From the NCBI GenBank assembly GCA_025453675.1, contig JALOPW010000014.1, positions 1-42,790 of the forward strand: 42,790 nt of DNA, in the 5' to 3' direction. The stretch is from Methanolinea sp. Lineage in GTDB: Archaea; Halobacteriota; Methanomicrobia; Methanomicrobiales; Methanospirillaceae. Below are positions 24,443 through 32,865 of this stretch, piece after piece. Positions within the stretch are counted from its first letter, which is position 1. Every line of letters starts with the position of its first letter. The position numbers and the translations under genes are program-made. Below the pieces are notes generated by a model, which did not search any database, was not told the DNA's origin, and was given only the letters and a program-made list of their open reading frames with translations.

Positions 24443-25804
24443 TCAGTGCTCCCTGCCCGGCTCTGAACCATCATCCTTCTCACGGTTCAGCCGGTACGAT
24501 GCGTATTTCATCAGCGGGTAGACCCCGTCAGTCATGGGATGCACCTCCATGAACCGGTTGAATTCATGGACAGTCACCCCGAGTCTCATGAGAAAGGACT
24601 GATAGGCGGCAATGATGCCGGCAGCTGGCCCGGCAGTGTACACCCCGTGGATATCTCCCGAACCTCTCGAGACGAGGATACTTGCCATCCCGGTCCGCCC
24701 GTTCGGCACGGACCAGAAAGTCCCCGGTCCAGCGGGGCCGGGGGTCCCGAATGCCACCTCGTCGTCGCTCTGATCTCCTTCGACGAACGCGTACTCCGAA
24801 GCGAGGTTCATGGACTGGGGGACGGGTATGCCATCCGGGGGAGGGTCACGTCCCAGGATGGAGGCGGCCGCCACCGTGCCTTCGTACCGGGCGACAGGGG
24901 TCAGGCAGCGCGAACCGGTCACATCCCCGCAGGCATATACGTCAGGATGGCTGGTGGCCATCGACCGGTCCACGATGATCCTCCCGTCCGCTCCCTTCAC
25001 GATCCCCGTGACCATGCTGGAGTTGGGGACCAGCCCCGCGGCCAGGAACACCCCGTCACAGGGGACGGGCACCTCACCCTCAGCGGTGATGAGTACAGCC
25101 CTGCTGACCATACCCTCGCCCTCCAGCCGGCTGACGCGACACCCCTCGTGGATCTGCACGCCGTCAAGATCTCTCTTCGCAAGGTCGCGGAGCCGCGGAT
25201 TGAGTTCCTTTAAAAACGTGCTGCGGACTGCAAGGTCCACCTCGGCTCCGAATTCCCTGAAAATAAATGCGAATTCGGCGGCCATAATTCCTCCGCCGAT
25301 CACCAGGAGGTGGTCAGGGACTTCCCGCATGGAAGAGAGGGCATGGGGATGATACACCCCCTGCAGGTGAATCCCCGGGATATCCGGGATCCGGGGAAGA
25401 GAACCGGTGGCGACGATGATCTTCTCTGTATCAACACGCTCCCCGTCCACGTACAGGGAATTTCCCTCTACCCTGCCCTCGCTCCCCTGCCAGACCTGCA
25501 CCCCGCAATTCCTGGTCTCTGCATCCAGGACCCTGGCGATTTTTTGTTGCACCGAGGCCATCCCGGAGAGAGTCTTTGGGAATGAGAATTGTGGGGACCG
25601 GTCCAGGATACCGAGTGATACCAGGGTCCGGGATTCGTGGAGATGCCTGGCGATATCGTTGAGAGCACACACTACCATGCAGCCATGGTGGAGACACTGC
25701 CCGCCGAGGCCCCCCTTCTCGACCAGGGCCACCTCCCTGCCGGCCATGGCCAGCTGCATGGCAGCGATCCGTCCTGCGGGCCCTCCGCCAAGAACTCCGA
25801 TCAT
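24443..25804 (-). CDS. FAD-dependent pyridine nucleotide-disulfide oxidoreductase
   Basis: 453 aa, size of dihydrolipoamide dehydrogenase. FAD motif GGGPAG at 6-11, redox cysteines in GGQCLHHGC (Cys37 and Cys42), NAD motif VIGGGIMAAEFAF, and YACGDVTGS for the second FAD contact. The C-terminal catalytic motif of lipoamide dehydrogenases, HPTxSE, reads HPMTDG, so the His stays but the Ser and Glu do not. No lipoyl-dependent dehydrogenase complex is nearby. It may be a different disulfide or persulfide reductase. The unknown gene upstream ends eight bases away, so they probably share a transcript. Confidence 0.85.
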   Translation of the reverse strand: MIGVLGGGPAGRIAAMQLAMAGREVALVEKGGLGGQCLHHGCMVVCALNDIARHLHESRTLVSLGILDRSPQFSFPKTLSGMASVQQKIARVLDAETRNCGVQVWQGSEGRVEGNSLYVDGERVDTEKIIVATGSLPRIPDIPGIHLQGVYHPHALSSMREVPDHLLVIGGGIMAAEFAFIFREFGAEVDLAVRSTFLKELNPRLRDLAKRDLDGVQIHEGCRVSRLEGEGMVSRAVLITAEGEVPVPCDGVFLAAGLVPNSSMVTGIVKGADGRIIVDRSMATSHPDVYACGDVTGSRCLTPVARYEGTVAAASILGRDPPPDGIPVPQSMNLASEYAFVEGDQSDDEVAFGTPGPAGPGTFWSVPNGRTGMASILVSRGSGDIHGVYTAGPAAGIIAAYQSFLMRLGVTVHEFNRFMEVHPMTDGVYPLMKYASYRLNREKDDGSEPGREH

Positions 25805-25812
25805 GGGCCGGA

Positions 25813-26784
25813 TCAGAAGATCTCCACGCCTTCGTCCATGGGTTCAGCCAGGACTTCTCCGGTATTGGCATTCACTTCCACGATCTTCTTCCCCCTCACC
25901 TGCCATATGGGGATGTATACCTGCTGCATCTGAAGCGCAATGTTCTTTTTGTCCGGTTTCATCACCCGCTCCTCGTAGGAGATGGCATCCCCGATCACCT
26001 GCTTGATCCGGATCTTCTGGGTCAGCCCGTCGATCACCCCTGCGACAACCTTCTCCATGGCCTCATCCCTTGTGAGGCGGGACTGCACGATCTCGGCACC
26101 CTGGGGGACCGCTGCCTCGACCACCGCTTTCCAGTCGGCATTCATGCTGTTCCCGTTAATGGCATTGATCCCACCGCTCCCCTCCGAGTCGAAGGGAACG
26201 CGGTGCTCCTTGTATACCTGTTCGCCAGAGCTCTGGTAGGAGTAGAGCCAGTAAGGCATGAACTTAAGGCTTGCCTGCCCCTGGATCCTGGCAATCTGTT
26301 CGGCAGCCTGCTTCTGGACCCTGATGGGAAGGTGAGAGATGACCATTCCCGTGGGCTCTTCTTCCTGTGCTGCCGGGACTCCCCTGCTCACGGGGGATGC
26401 GGTACTGATCCCTGGATGTTCCCTCTCTCCGTCAGAGAACGAGAGTGCCATGGGGCTGTCCAGTATCTTGTACAGTTCCGCCTCTCCCGAGTACCTGATA
26501 AACTCGTCACTTCCCCAGAGAATGCAATTTTCCGCGCGGATGCTGGTATTGAGGGAGAATAGGAGTTTTTTATACGTGATCTCCTGCCCCTCCCGCATCA
26601 GACGGTATGAAGCGCTATTATACTCCTCGATCTCTCCTGGATCATTGCTACACAATACCATCAGGTATTCGTTCTCCCGTTCGGCCAGGTCAAATGGATC
26701 CTCTAATGTGTTCACCGAAAAGCCTGCCGTCTCCAGGATAGACTTTATTGCATTTCTCGCCTTTTCCCGAACCTTTTCATCCAT
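25813..26784 (-). CDS. Conserved-looking protein of unknown function
   Basis: 323 aa, soluble, no signal peptide. I do not recognise a family. The first ~110 residues form an alpha/beta region with LMVLCSNDPGEIEEY and CILWGSDEF; 110-150 is a Pro/Glu-rich linker. The C-terminal ~170 residues include LKFMPYWLYSYQSSG and end with YIPIWQVRGKKIVEVNANTG, which resembles the strand-turn-strand of PepSY-like or related small domains. The two halves may be separate domains. It is the upstream partner of the disulfide oxidoreductase. Confidence 0.7.
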   Translation of the reverse strand: MDEKVREKARNAIKSILETAGFSVNTLEDPFDLAERENEYLMVLCSNDPGEIEEYNSASYRLMREGQEITYKKLLFSLNTSIRAENCILWGSDEFIRYSGEAELYKILDSPMALSFSDGEREHPGISTASPVSRGVPAAQEEEPTGMVISHLPIRVQKQAAEQIARIQGQASLKFMPYWLYSYQSSGEQVYKEHRVPFDSEGSGGINAINGNSMNADWKAVVEAAVPQGAEIVQSRLTRDEAMEKVVAGVIDGLTQKIRIKQVIGDAISYEERVMKPDKKNIALQMQQVYIPIWQVRGKKIVEVNANTGEVLAEPMDEGVEIF

Positions 26785-26850
26785 TCACCATTATATTTCC
26801 TTCATCTTATAGAACAATTTTTCTATTGAAAGGAGAGATTAGATGAACAG

Positions 26851-27597
26851 ATGAATCTCCCCCTCAAGTTCGTGCATACCCGGATAGAAGAGTATGCCAT
26901 GCAGGTGACCTTCGATCCCCGGGAAGGGAGAGGAACAGTGGTCTACAACCTGTCCCTGATAAAAAAGGCGGACCTCGAGTATGCCATCTCTGTCATGAAG
27001 GATGCCTTCAAGGCAGGGATATGTGTCAGCGGTCTCGTAAGGTTCATTGAGGAGGGCGCACCAGTGGGAGATTTCAGGGTCCCTCCGGGTCACTGTGCCA
27101 TCATCACCATGTGCAGCTCCACGCTTGACGGGGTCCTCCTTCGGAAAGGGGTTCCCTCGAATCCCATCGGGGGCGGGGTGGTGGAGATAGAGAGCCGCAT
27201 CCCAAGGCGGTTCACCCACATGATCCTGTACGAACATACCACCATCGATCCTCTCCAGGCCCTGATATCCCAGGAGATCACTTCGGTCAACGAGATGATG
27301 CGGCGGGGAAGCGGGAATATCCTCGCAAATATCCGGCAGTGCCACATGGAGGCCGAGAACCTGGTGGGGGAAGTGATCGATGACCTTGCAGGCAGCAGTT
27401 TCTCGGGGATCCTGGATGTCGGCCTTCCCAACACGCCTGCACTAGGAGTCACCGTAGACCCGCAGTACATGGGAATCGTGGCTCTCGGGGGTACAAATCC
27501 CATGGCTGCCATCAAGGAGGGGGGAGTCTTTGTGATGACCCAGGCCATCAAGGGGTTGATGGATGTGCAGGAGATGCAGGAGATACTTGAATTTTAA
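26851..27597 (+). CDS. Stand-alone NrpR regulatory domain (DUF128)
   Basis: 248 aa. The whole protein corresponds to the NrpR effector domain: VPPGHCAIITMCSSTLDGVL, GGGVVEIESRIPRRFTHMI, GVTVDPQYMGIVALGGTNPMAA. In methanogens NrpR represses nitrogen-assimilation genes and binds 2-oxoglutarate through this domain. The winged helix that normally precedes it is absent, so this is an NrpRII-type partner or a divergent sensor that needs another DNA-binding protein. It is convergent with the TrmB gene, their stop codons overlapping. Confidence 0.85.
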   Translation: MNLPLKFVHTRIEEYAMQVTFDPREGRGTVVYNLSLIKKADLEYAISVMKDAFKAGICVSGLVRFIEEGAPVGDFRVPPGHCAIITMCSSTLDGVLLRKGVPSNPIGGGVVEIESRIPRRFTHMILYEHTTIDPLQALISQEITSVNEMMRRGSGNILANIRQCHMEAENLVGEVIDDLAGSSFSGILDVGLPNTPALGVTVDPQYMGIVALGGTNPMAAIKEGGVFVMTQAIKGLMDVQEMQEILEF

Positions 27598-28367
27598 TCG
27601 GATACGACTTCGCACGCAGACAGGAGTTCCCAGTACAGCGTAAAAAATTTCACAAATCCTTTTGATTCTGAAAAGAGCGCAGTCGATCCCTCTTCGCTGG
27701 AGACCATGACCACCATGGCCCGCTTCTGATCCATCAGGAACACTCCTCCCGCAACTGAAGGGACTTTGATATTTTTCATGGATGCAGGGTGGGGTTTCAC
27801 GCACACTGAAATGACCTTTGGGAGGGGACCTTCCCAGCAATCTGTCACCACACGGATAGGAATGGACCCCTCCCTCTTGAGGAGTGCTGAAACGATCTCC
27901 TCCCGCAGGAATCCACCAAAAAACAGGGTGTCAATCGAACTCTCTGCCTGGTGGAGGAGGTCGATGAGCCGGGAGCGGATATTCTCGTCCCCATAAATGC
28001 TCCAGATAAGCTCCTGGTCACCGCGCTCCTTCGATGACCGGTCCCTGTAGATCCGGGAGAGCATCTTTTTGGCCCTGGCCGCATCTGATTCGACTGTCTC
28101 CAGCAGGTGGTCAATGCCATCCTCGGGGGCGATTGCTTCAAACCTCCTGGGCGTGGCATGCGAGACTGAGACCAGGTTCCTCTGTATGAGCCGGTCCAGC
28201 ACCGGGTAGACAGAAGCGCGTGGGACCCCGGAGATCTCGTGAATTTCAGTGGCAGTAGCCTCCGAGACTTTGAGGAGACCGATGTAGACCAGGGCTTCAT
28301 ATTTGGTGAGGCCAAGGGATTTGAGAGATTCGCTGAGAGTGAGATGGGAGGAGTGGGTATCGGCCAT
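27594..28367 (-). CDS. TrmB family transcriptional regulator
   Basis: 257 aa. Residues 10-80 form the TrmB winged helix (LKSLGLTKYEALVYIGLLKV, GVPRASVYPVLDRLIQRNLV), followed by a short coiled coil and a C-terminal PLD-like effector region (IRSRLIDLLHQAES) as in TrmB. TrmB proteins usually bind sugars and control transport or metabolism genes. It is divergent from the exported S-layer-like gene with only 64 nt between the start codons, and a 22-bp palindrome lies there. Autoregulation together with control of its neighbour is likely (inference). Confidence 0.9.
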   Translation of the reverse strand: MADTHSSHLTLSESLKSLGLTKYEALVYIGLLKVSEATATEIHEISGVPRASVYPVLDRLIQRNLVSVSHATPRRFEAIAPEDGIDHLLETVESDAARAKKMLSRIYRDRSSKERGDQELIWSIYGDENIRSRLIDLLHQAESSIDTLFFGGFLREEIVSALLKREGSIPIRVVTDCWEGPLPKVISVCVKPHPASMKNIKVPSVAGGVFLMDQKRAMVVMVSSEEGSTALFSESKGFVKFFTLYWELLSACEVVSD

Positions 28368-28375
28368 TACATACC

Positions 28376-28385
28376 ATTATATATG
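28376..28385 (+). promoter_or_regulatory. TATA box for the S-layer-like gene
   Basis: ATTATATATG, centred about 50 nt before the ATG at 28432. It predicts transcription start near 28405-28408, inside the palindrome. Confidence 0.6.
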
Positions 28386-28398
28386 GCAGAACCTTAAA

Positions 28399-28420
28399 TG
28401 TTGTTATAGCAATAACAACA
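28399..28420. promoter_or_regulatory. Palindromic operator candidate for the TrmB regulator
   Basis: TGTTGTTAT (28399-28407), spacer AGCA, ATAACAACA (28412-28420): nine perfect base pairs of dyad symmetry, placed over the expected start of transcription of the plus-strand gene and upstream of trmB. A 9-bp palindrome with a short spacer can appear by chance about once per window, so position is the main argument. Confidence 0.55.
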
Positions 28421-28431
28421 AGGGATATCCT

Positions 28432-29703
28432 ATGAATATGCGCTATATCGTAATTCTGGCCGTTTTAATCAGTTTGTTATGCGCACCTGTGATGGCGGAT
28501 GTCAAATACCTGACAGGGGATCCGGATCTCTCCGCATCCATGGCCGGAAGAAACGAGTTCTCTCCTGGCGAGGAGGTCGTGCTGAAGGTCAATATCGAGA
28601 ACCGGGGATTGATCGAGATGAAATTTGTCAGGTCGGGGATCGTAGAACGGGATGACCTCCCCAGCACCGCCAAACTGGTGAAGGCAGGCCTTTTTGCAGG
28701 CGATTCACCCCTGGTTATCAAGGCGGACCCCCAGATGGTGGGGGATATCCCGGGAGGAGAGACCGCCACCGTCTCATTCGCGGTGAAGATACCGGCAGAT
28801 GCGATGGCCGGAAACTACACCCTTCCTCTGCATGTACACTATCTCTACCTGAAGTACGCGGAACAGTACGGACAGGATGCCATCTCCTATACCTACAGGG
28901 AGATGGATGAAACCCTGGACCTTCCTATCAGGATCAGGCCAAAAGCGATGCTGGAAGTGACCTCCATCAGCGGCGAGCACCTGAATGCCGGAACAGAAGG
29001 CTACCTGGCACTCAACGTCAGGAACCGCGGGTCGGAAGATGCAAAAGATGCCGTGCTCAGGATCACAAGGAACGGGAACAGCCCTGTGATCCCGACCGAC
29101 AGCAGCCTGTTCGTGGGGGATTTTCCTGCAGGGGGCAGCCGGGAGGCCCGCTTCAAAGTGGCCATCTCACGCGATGCGGGTGAGGGGGCATATCCCCTGG
29201 ATCTCTCCTGCCTCTACACCAACAGTGAGGGTGATACCGTCAGCTCCGATCTGATGACCATCGGGGTGCCCGTGGGAGGAAAGATCCAGTTTTCGGTCGT
29301 TTCTCCCCCGTCAGTCGTGCATGCAGGGGAAAAACCGGTCATAGAAGTGGAGTACCAGAATACCGGGTCTGCCCTTGCAAGGCATGCCCAGGCCCGTATC
29401 AGTGCGGTGGATCCGTTCACCAGCAACGATGACTCCGCCTATCTGGGGGATCTTGCCCCCGGGGAGAAGGCCATTGCCCGGTATGAGGTCAACGTGGGCG
29501 CGGGAGCGACTGCCAAGGAATATGGGCTTGATTCGGAGATACGCTACCGCGATGCCCTTGACAACAGCGCCATCTCTGACACCATGAAAGTCCGTGTCAG
29601 GGTGGAGGAGGGCGGCATCTCCCCCCTGCTCATCGTGGGAATCCTTATCCTCCTTGCCTGTGCAGGGGGAGCGGGATATTATATCCTGAAGAAGCGAAAG
29701 TAG
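28432..29703 (+). CDS. Exported S-layer-like protein with CARDB-type repeats
   Basis: 423 aa. A signal peptide (residues 1-23, ending VMA) leads into about three Ig-like CARDB/COG1361 domains; phrases such as VNIENRGLIE, LNVRNRGSEDAKDAVL and VEYQNTGSALARHAQA mark their strands. A membrane helix follows (about 397-418), then KKRK, so the protein is anchored with its bulk outside the cell. AGGGAT lies before ATG at 28432. Proteins of this type sit in the envelope or accompany exporters. The divergent TrmB regulator and palindrome suggest that it is controlled by substrate. Confidence 0.85.
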   Translation: MNMRYIVILAVLISLLCAPVMADVKYLTGDPDLSASMAGRNEFSPGEEVVLKVNIENRGLIEMKFVRSGIVERDDLPSTAKLVKAGLFAGDSPLVIKADPQMVGDIPGGETATVSFAVKIPADAMAGNYTLPLHVHYLYLKYAEQYGQDAISYTYREMDETLDLPIRIRPKAMLEVTSISGEHLNAGTEGYLALNVRNRGSEDAKDAVLRITRNGNSPVIPTDSSLFVGDFPAGGSREARFKVAISRDAGEGAYPLDLSCLYTNSEGDTVSSDLMTIGVPVGGKIQFSVVSPPSVVHAGEKPVIEVEYQNTGSALARHAQARISAVDPFTSNDDSAYLGDLAPGEKAIARYEVNVGAGATAKEYGLDSEIRYRDALDNSAISDTMKVRVRVEEGGISPLLIVGILILLACAGGAGYYILKKRK

Positions 29704-29709
29704 ATCGAG

Positions 29710-30408
29710 ATGAAGGATTGGCGCAACCTCATCAGGAAGCCGGAGCTGAGGTACGCAGAAGACCTTCGATCCGTGCTCCGGGACCCGGACTGCCCCTGTA
29801 AGGGGCCCATATATTCGATGTACCGGGACCTCTCGTCCTCCCCTGGAGACCGGGAATGGATGGCTTCCTTTCGTATCCGCTTTGATATTACCTGCATCCC
29901 TGCCGGCACCCTGTGCGGGGAGCATGTGAAGACCAAGGGCCACTACCACCCGGAAAATTACGCCGGCGTTGGATACCCTGAGATATACCAGGTATTCGAA
30001 GGGAAGGCTCACTTTCTCCTGCAGAAGAGGGACCTGGCGGAGATCCTCCTTGTAGACGCAGAGGCAGGCGAAACCATGGTGGTCCCCCCGGGTTTCGGCC
30101 ATGTCACCATCAACCCCGGGTCAGACGAACTCGTGATGGCAAATATCGTCTCTGACGAATTTGCGAGCGAGTACCGTTTCTATGAAGATCACCACGGGGC
30201 CGCCTGCTATGAACTCTCGACAGGCAGGTTGGAGAAAAATCCGCACTATCCCCCCATGCCACCCCCACAACAAATCAGGGCACCACATTTCCTGCCGGGA
30301 TGCCCGTTCCATGGCCCGCTCTACGACCTTGTCCGGAAGCGGGATCTCCGCCTCGGTTTCCTCAATCACCCCGAACGATTCGGGGAATTCTTCACTCGAC
30401 AGCGGTGA
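29710..30408 (+). CDS. Cupin-type glucose-6-phosphate isomerase
   Basis: 232 aa. The archaeal cupin PGI interconverts glucose-6-P and fructose-6-P with a bound metal. Metal and substrate motifs TKGHYHPENY and GYPEIYQVFEG are at about 76-100, with VVPPGFGHVTINPG later. It starts six bases after the S-layer-like gene stop, so it probably shares that transcript. This makes a carbohydrate effector for the neighbouring TrmB regulator more likely. The 3' end overlaps nadE on the other strand by 17 nt. Confidence 0.93.
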   Translation: MKDWRNLIRKPELRYAEDLRSVLRDPDCPCKGPIYSMYRDLSSSPGDREWMASFRIRFDITCIPAGTLCGEHVKTKGHYHPENYAGVGYPEIYQVFEGKAHFLLQKRDLAEILLVDAEAGETMVVPPGFGHVTINPGSDELVMANIVSDEFASEYRFYEDHHGAACYELSTGRLEKNPHYPPMPPPQQIRAPHFLPGCPFHGPLYDLVRKRDLRLGFLNHPERFGEFFTRQR

Positions 30409-31138
30409 AGCCAGGCGGAGGAAGACGCTTGTGCTCGCTCGCCCTGACCATCCCGAGCACCTTCTCCTCCACTTCATTCTTGCTCTTCCACCCGGTGCGC
30501 GAGAGGGTTCTGAGTGCCGCGTCAATCTCCGCGTAGGTGAGTCCAATCTCCCTTTCATCGCTCTGCCCCGCCCATAACCCGGCAGAGGGGGGCTTTTTTA
30601 TCACCCTTTCCGGGAGGTCCATGGTCTCTGCCAGTGCAAAGATCTCTGTCTTGTAGAGATGGAGGATGGGCTGGATATCCGCGGCATTGTCCCCGTACTT
30701 GGTGCAGTACCCGAGCAGATACTCGGTCCGGTTGGAGGTTCCGCACACGAGCCTTCTGTCCCGGTTTGCATGGTAGTAGAGGACCGCCATACGGGTCCTT
30801 GCCATGAGGTTCCCCAGCAGGTACGGACTCTCGAAGTACCCTGGCATGGCCCGGTAGGCCCCGAGCATGGGATCGATACTGATGATTCGGGACTCCATGG
30901 AGAGTCGCCGGCATATCTCTTCCGCATCATGTATGTCCTCGCGGAGTGTCACGCTGCTCGGGAGGATCAGGGCAAGCACCCGCTCCCCTCCCACCGCCCG
31001 GCAGCACATAGTTGCGGCAACGGCCGAGTCTATGCCACCAGAAAGCCCAATCACGATACCGCTGCTCCCACTGCTCCAATAGGCATGCCGTATCAGCTGT
31101 TCTATCCTTCCGAGCGCACACCCGCAATCTTCGTCCAT
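30392..31138 (-). CDS. nadE: NAD+ synthetase (ammonia-dependent)
   Basis: 248 aa. The PP-loop SGGIDSA at 33-39 and the later CGTSNRTEYLLGYCTKYGD, PILHLYKTEI and KPPSAGLWAGQSDE identify NadE, which makes NAD from nicotinate adenine dinucleotide. No glutaminase domain is present, so it uses ammonia. It ends 17 nt inside the convergent isomerase gene and begins 17 nt after the K+ channel stop. Confidence 0.95.
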   Translation of the reverse strand: MDEDCGCALGRIEQLIRHAYWSSGSSGIVIGLSGGIDSAVAATMCCRAVGGERVLALILPSSVTLREDIHDAEEICRRLSMESRIISIDPMLGAYRAMPGYFESPYLLGNLMARTRMAVLYYHANRDRRLVCGTSNRTEYLLGYCTKYGDNAADIQPILHLYKTEIFALAETMDLPERVIKKPPSAGLWAGQSDEREIGLTYAEIDAALRTLSRTGWKSKNEVEEKVLGMVRASEHKRLPPPGFTAVE

Positions 31139-31155
31139 TCTGTTTCACCTCCCCT

Positions 31156-32865
31156 TCAAAGCATCCCAATAAACTTCTTGAGATCCCCGGGATATCCCAC
31201 CGCGATCAGCATGTCATGCTCGAGGATATGCTCGTGTTGTCCTGGCAGGATGATCGACCGGTCCCTCCCCTCTATTCCAAGCACCTTCACCCCGGAGGTT
31301 TTCTCCACCCGGGATACGGGCATTGTCCCGGGTCTCATGAACCGTTTTCTCACTACAAGCTGCCCGTTGGGGAGATTGAGGATGATGTAGACCGTATCCG
31401 CCAGGAGCACCCCTGCGATGACCTGCCCGCCAATGCTCGGAAGCAGGGCCACGTAATCTGCACCAGCACGATAGAGTTTCTCCACCGAAGAGGGCTCGTT
31501 GGCCCGGGCCAGGATTCTCAGCCCGGGATTGAGGTTCCTGGCCATCAGGGTGGTGAAGATGTTCAGGGCGTCGTCATTGAGTGCCACAATGCAGAAATCC
31601 GCATCCTCGATATGCGCCTGCGTGAGCGTCTCCTCGTCCTCGGCATTCCCCACCACCTCGCTGACCGGGTGAGGCTTCCGGTCAATCACGATACACTTGA
31701 TCCCAAGCCCGGACAGCTCCTCGTAGACAGAACCCCCCACATCCCCAAAACCGGTGATGAGCGCGAGGGTCCCCTCCTTCTCCCAGGGCAGGAACTCCTG
31801 CTCCACCATCCCCTGTATCCGGCTCATCCTGGTGACCAGGAAGAGCATGGTGGAGGTGTCCATCAATTCATCGAGACCAGGATAGAGGACATAATGCCCC
31901 CTCCTGGATAGGAGGAGGCAATATGCCTCGTACCTGGAGAAGAGGTCGAGGTCGCCCAGCCTCTTTCCTGCAGCCCTCGATCCCGGAAGGATGGGGATAT
32001 TGATGATCCGAAGGACGTTCTCAGGGATAAGTTCCCTCTGCCCGCCATTGCCCTCCACCACCGTCTCCTCGATGAGGGTGTCCACGTGAGAGGTGAGGGC
32101 TACGTGCCGGGCCAGGATCTGCCCGGTGACATGTTTTGGCGAGAGAACCACATCTGCACCGGCAAACCGCAGGTAGCGTTCGAAGGAGAGCTTGTCCACG
32201 ACGGCGATCACTCTACCCCTGGTCAGTTCCCTGAGCCCGAGCACGATGCTGGCAGTCATCCGTTCCTCCTCGCATACCACCACGTAACGTGAGTTCTTCA
32301 CCCAGGCATTGGACCAGGTCCCGGGATCGTGGTAATCGCCCCAGATCACGTATGCCCGCTTCCCAAAAAGCCCTGCAATCTCGAATGCCACCTCTTTTTT
32401 ATCCACCACCAGCACCAGCGGGAGGTCCGAGATCAGGAGGCTGTCCACCAATGCTCGGGTGAGGGGGCCATAGCCGATGATCACCACGTGCCCGGAGATC
32501 TTGTGGGCAATCTTTCTCGGCGGAGATGCCTGGAAAAGGGTACCGAGGTAGGGGACCAGCAGTAAGGGGATGATCATGAAGATGAGGATGACCCCTGTGA
32601 TCATCATCAGGATGGTGATAAGGATAGTGATCTGGTTGGAAAACGGCAGCAGGTCCCCGTAACCGACGGTGGTCACAGTCTCCAGGACAAAGAGGAGCGA
32701 GGTCGGCCACGTGATCGGCTTTCCCTCGAGGATGGGATAGGCATAGTGGAATATGGCGGTGTAGATGACGATCTGGGAGGCAAAGAGGAGAAAATAAAAT
32801 GCAATGGTCACCCGCTTGGATCCATGGACACGCCTCCAGACGATGCCTTTGCGGTCACGTGACAT
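31156..32865 (-). CDS. Two-TM potassium channel with tandem RCK units
   Basis: 569 aa. Helix 1 (19-41), pore with selectivity filter TVGYGD at 66-71, helix 2 (78-105). Then come two RCK units: the first with VVIIGYGPLTRALVDSLL (about 127-144), the second with LALITGFGDVGGSVYEEL near 370-390 and a TrkA-C-like end. The closest known designs are MthK and GsuK, in which RCK ligands (Ca2+, nucleotides) open the pore. Which ligand acts here is not visible. Its start overlaps the tRNA-thiolase stop by 11 nt. Confidence 0.9.
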   Translation of the reverse strand: MSRDRKGIVWRRVHGSKRVTIAFYFLLFASQIVIYTAIFHYAYPILEGKPITWPTSLLFVLETVTTVGYGDLLPFSNQITILITILMMITGVILIFMIIPLLLVPYLGTLFQASPPRKIAHKISGHVVIIGYGPLTRALVDSLLISDLPLVLVVDKKEVAFEIAGLFGKRAYVIWGDYHDPGTWSNAWVKNSRYVVVCEEERMTASIVLGLRELTRGRVIAVVDKLSFERYLRFAGADVVLSPKHVTGQILARHVALTSHVDTLIEETVVEGNGGQRELIPENVLRIINIPILPGSRAAGKRLGDLDLFSRYEAYCLLLSRRGHYVLYPGLDELMDTSTMLFLVTRMSRIQGMVEQEFLPWEKEGTLALITGFGDVGGSVYEELSGLGIKCIVIDRKPHPVSEVVGNAEDEETLTQAHIEDADFCIVALNDDALNIFTTLMARNLNPGLRILARANEPSSVEKLYRAGADYVALLPSIGGQVIAGVLLADTVYIILNLPNGQLVVRKRFMRPGTMPVSRVEKTSGVKVLGIEGRDRSIILPGQHEHILEHDMLIAVGYPGDLKKFIGML

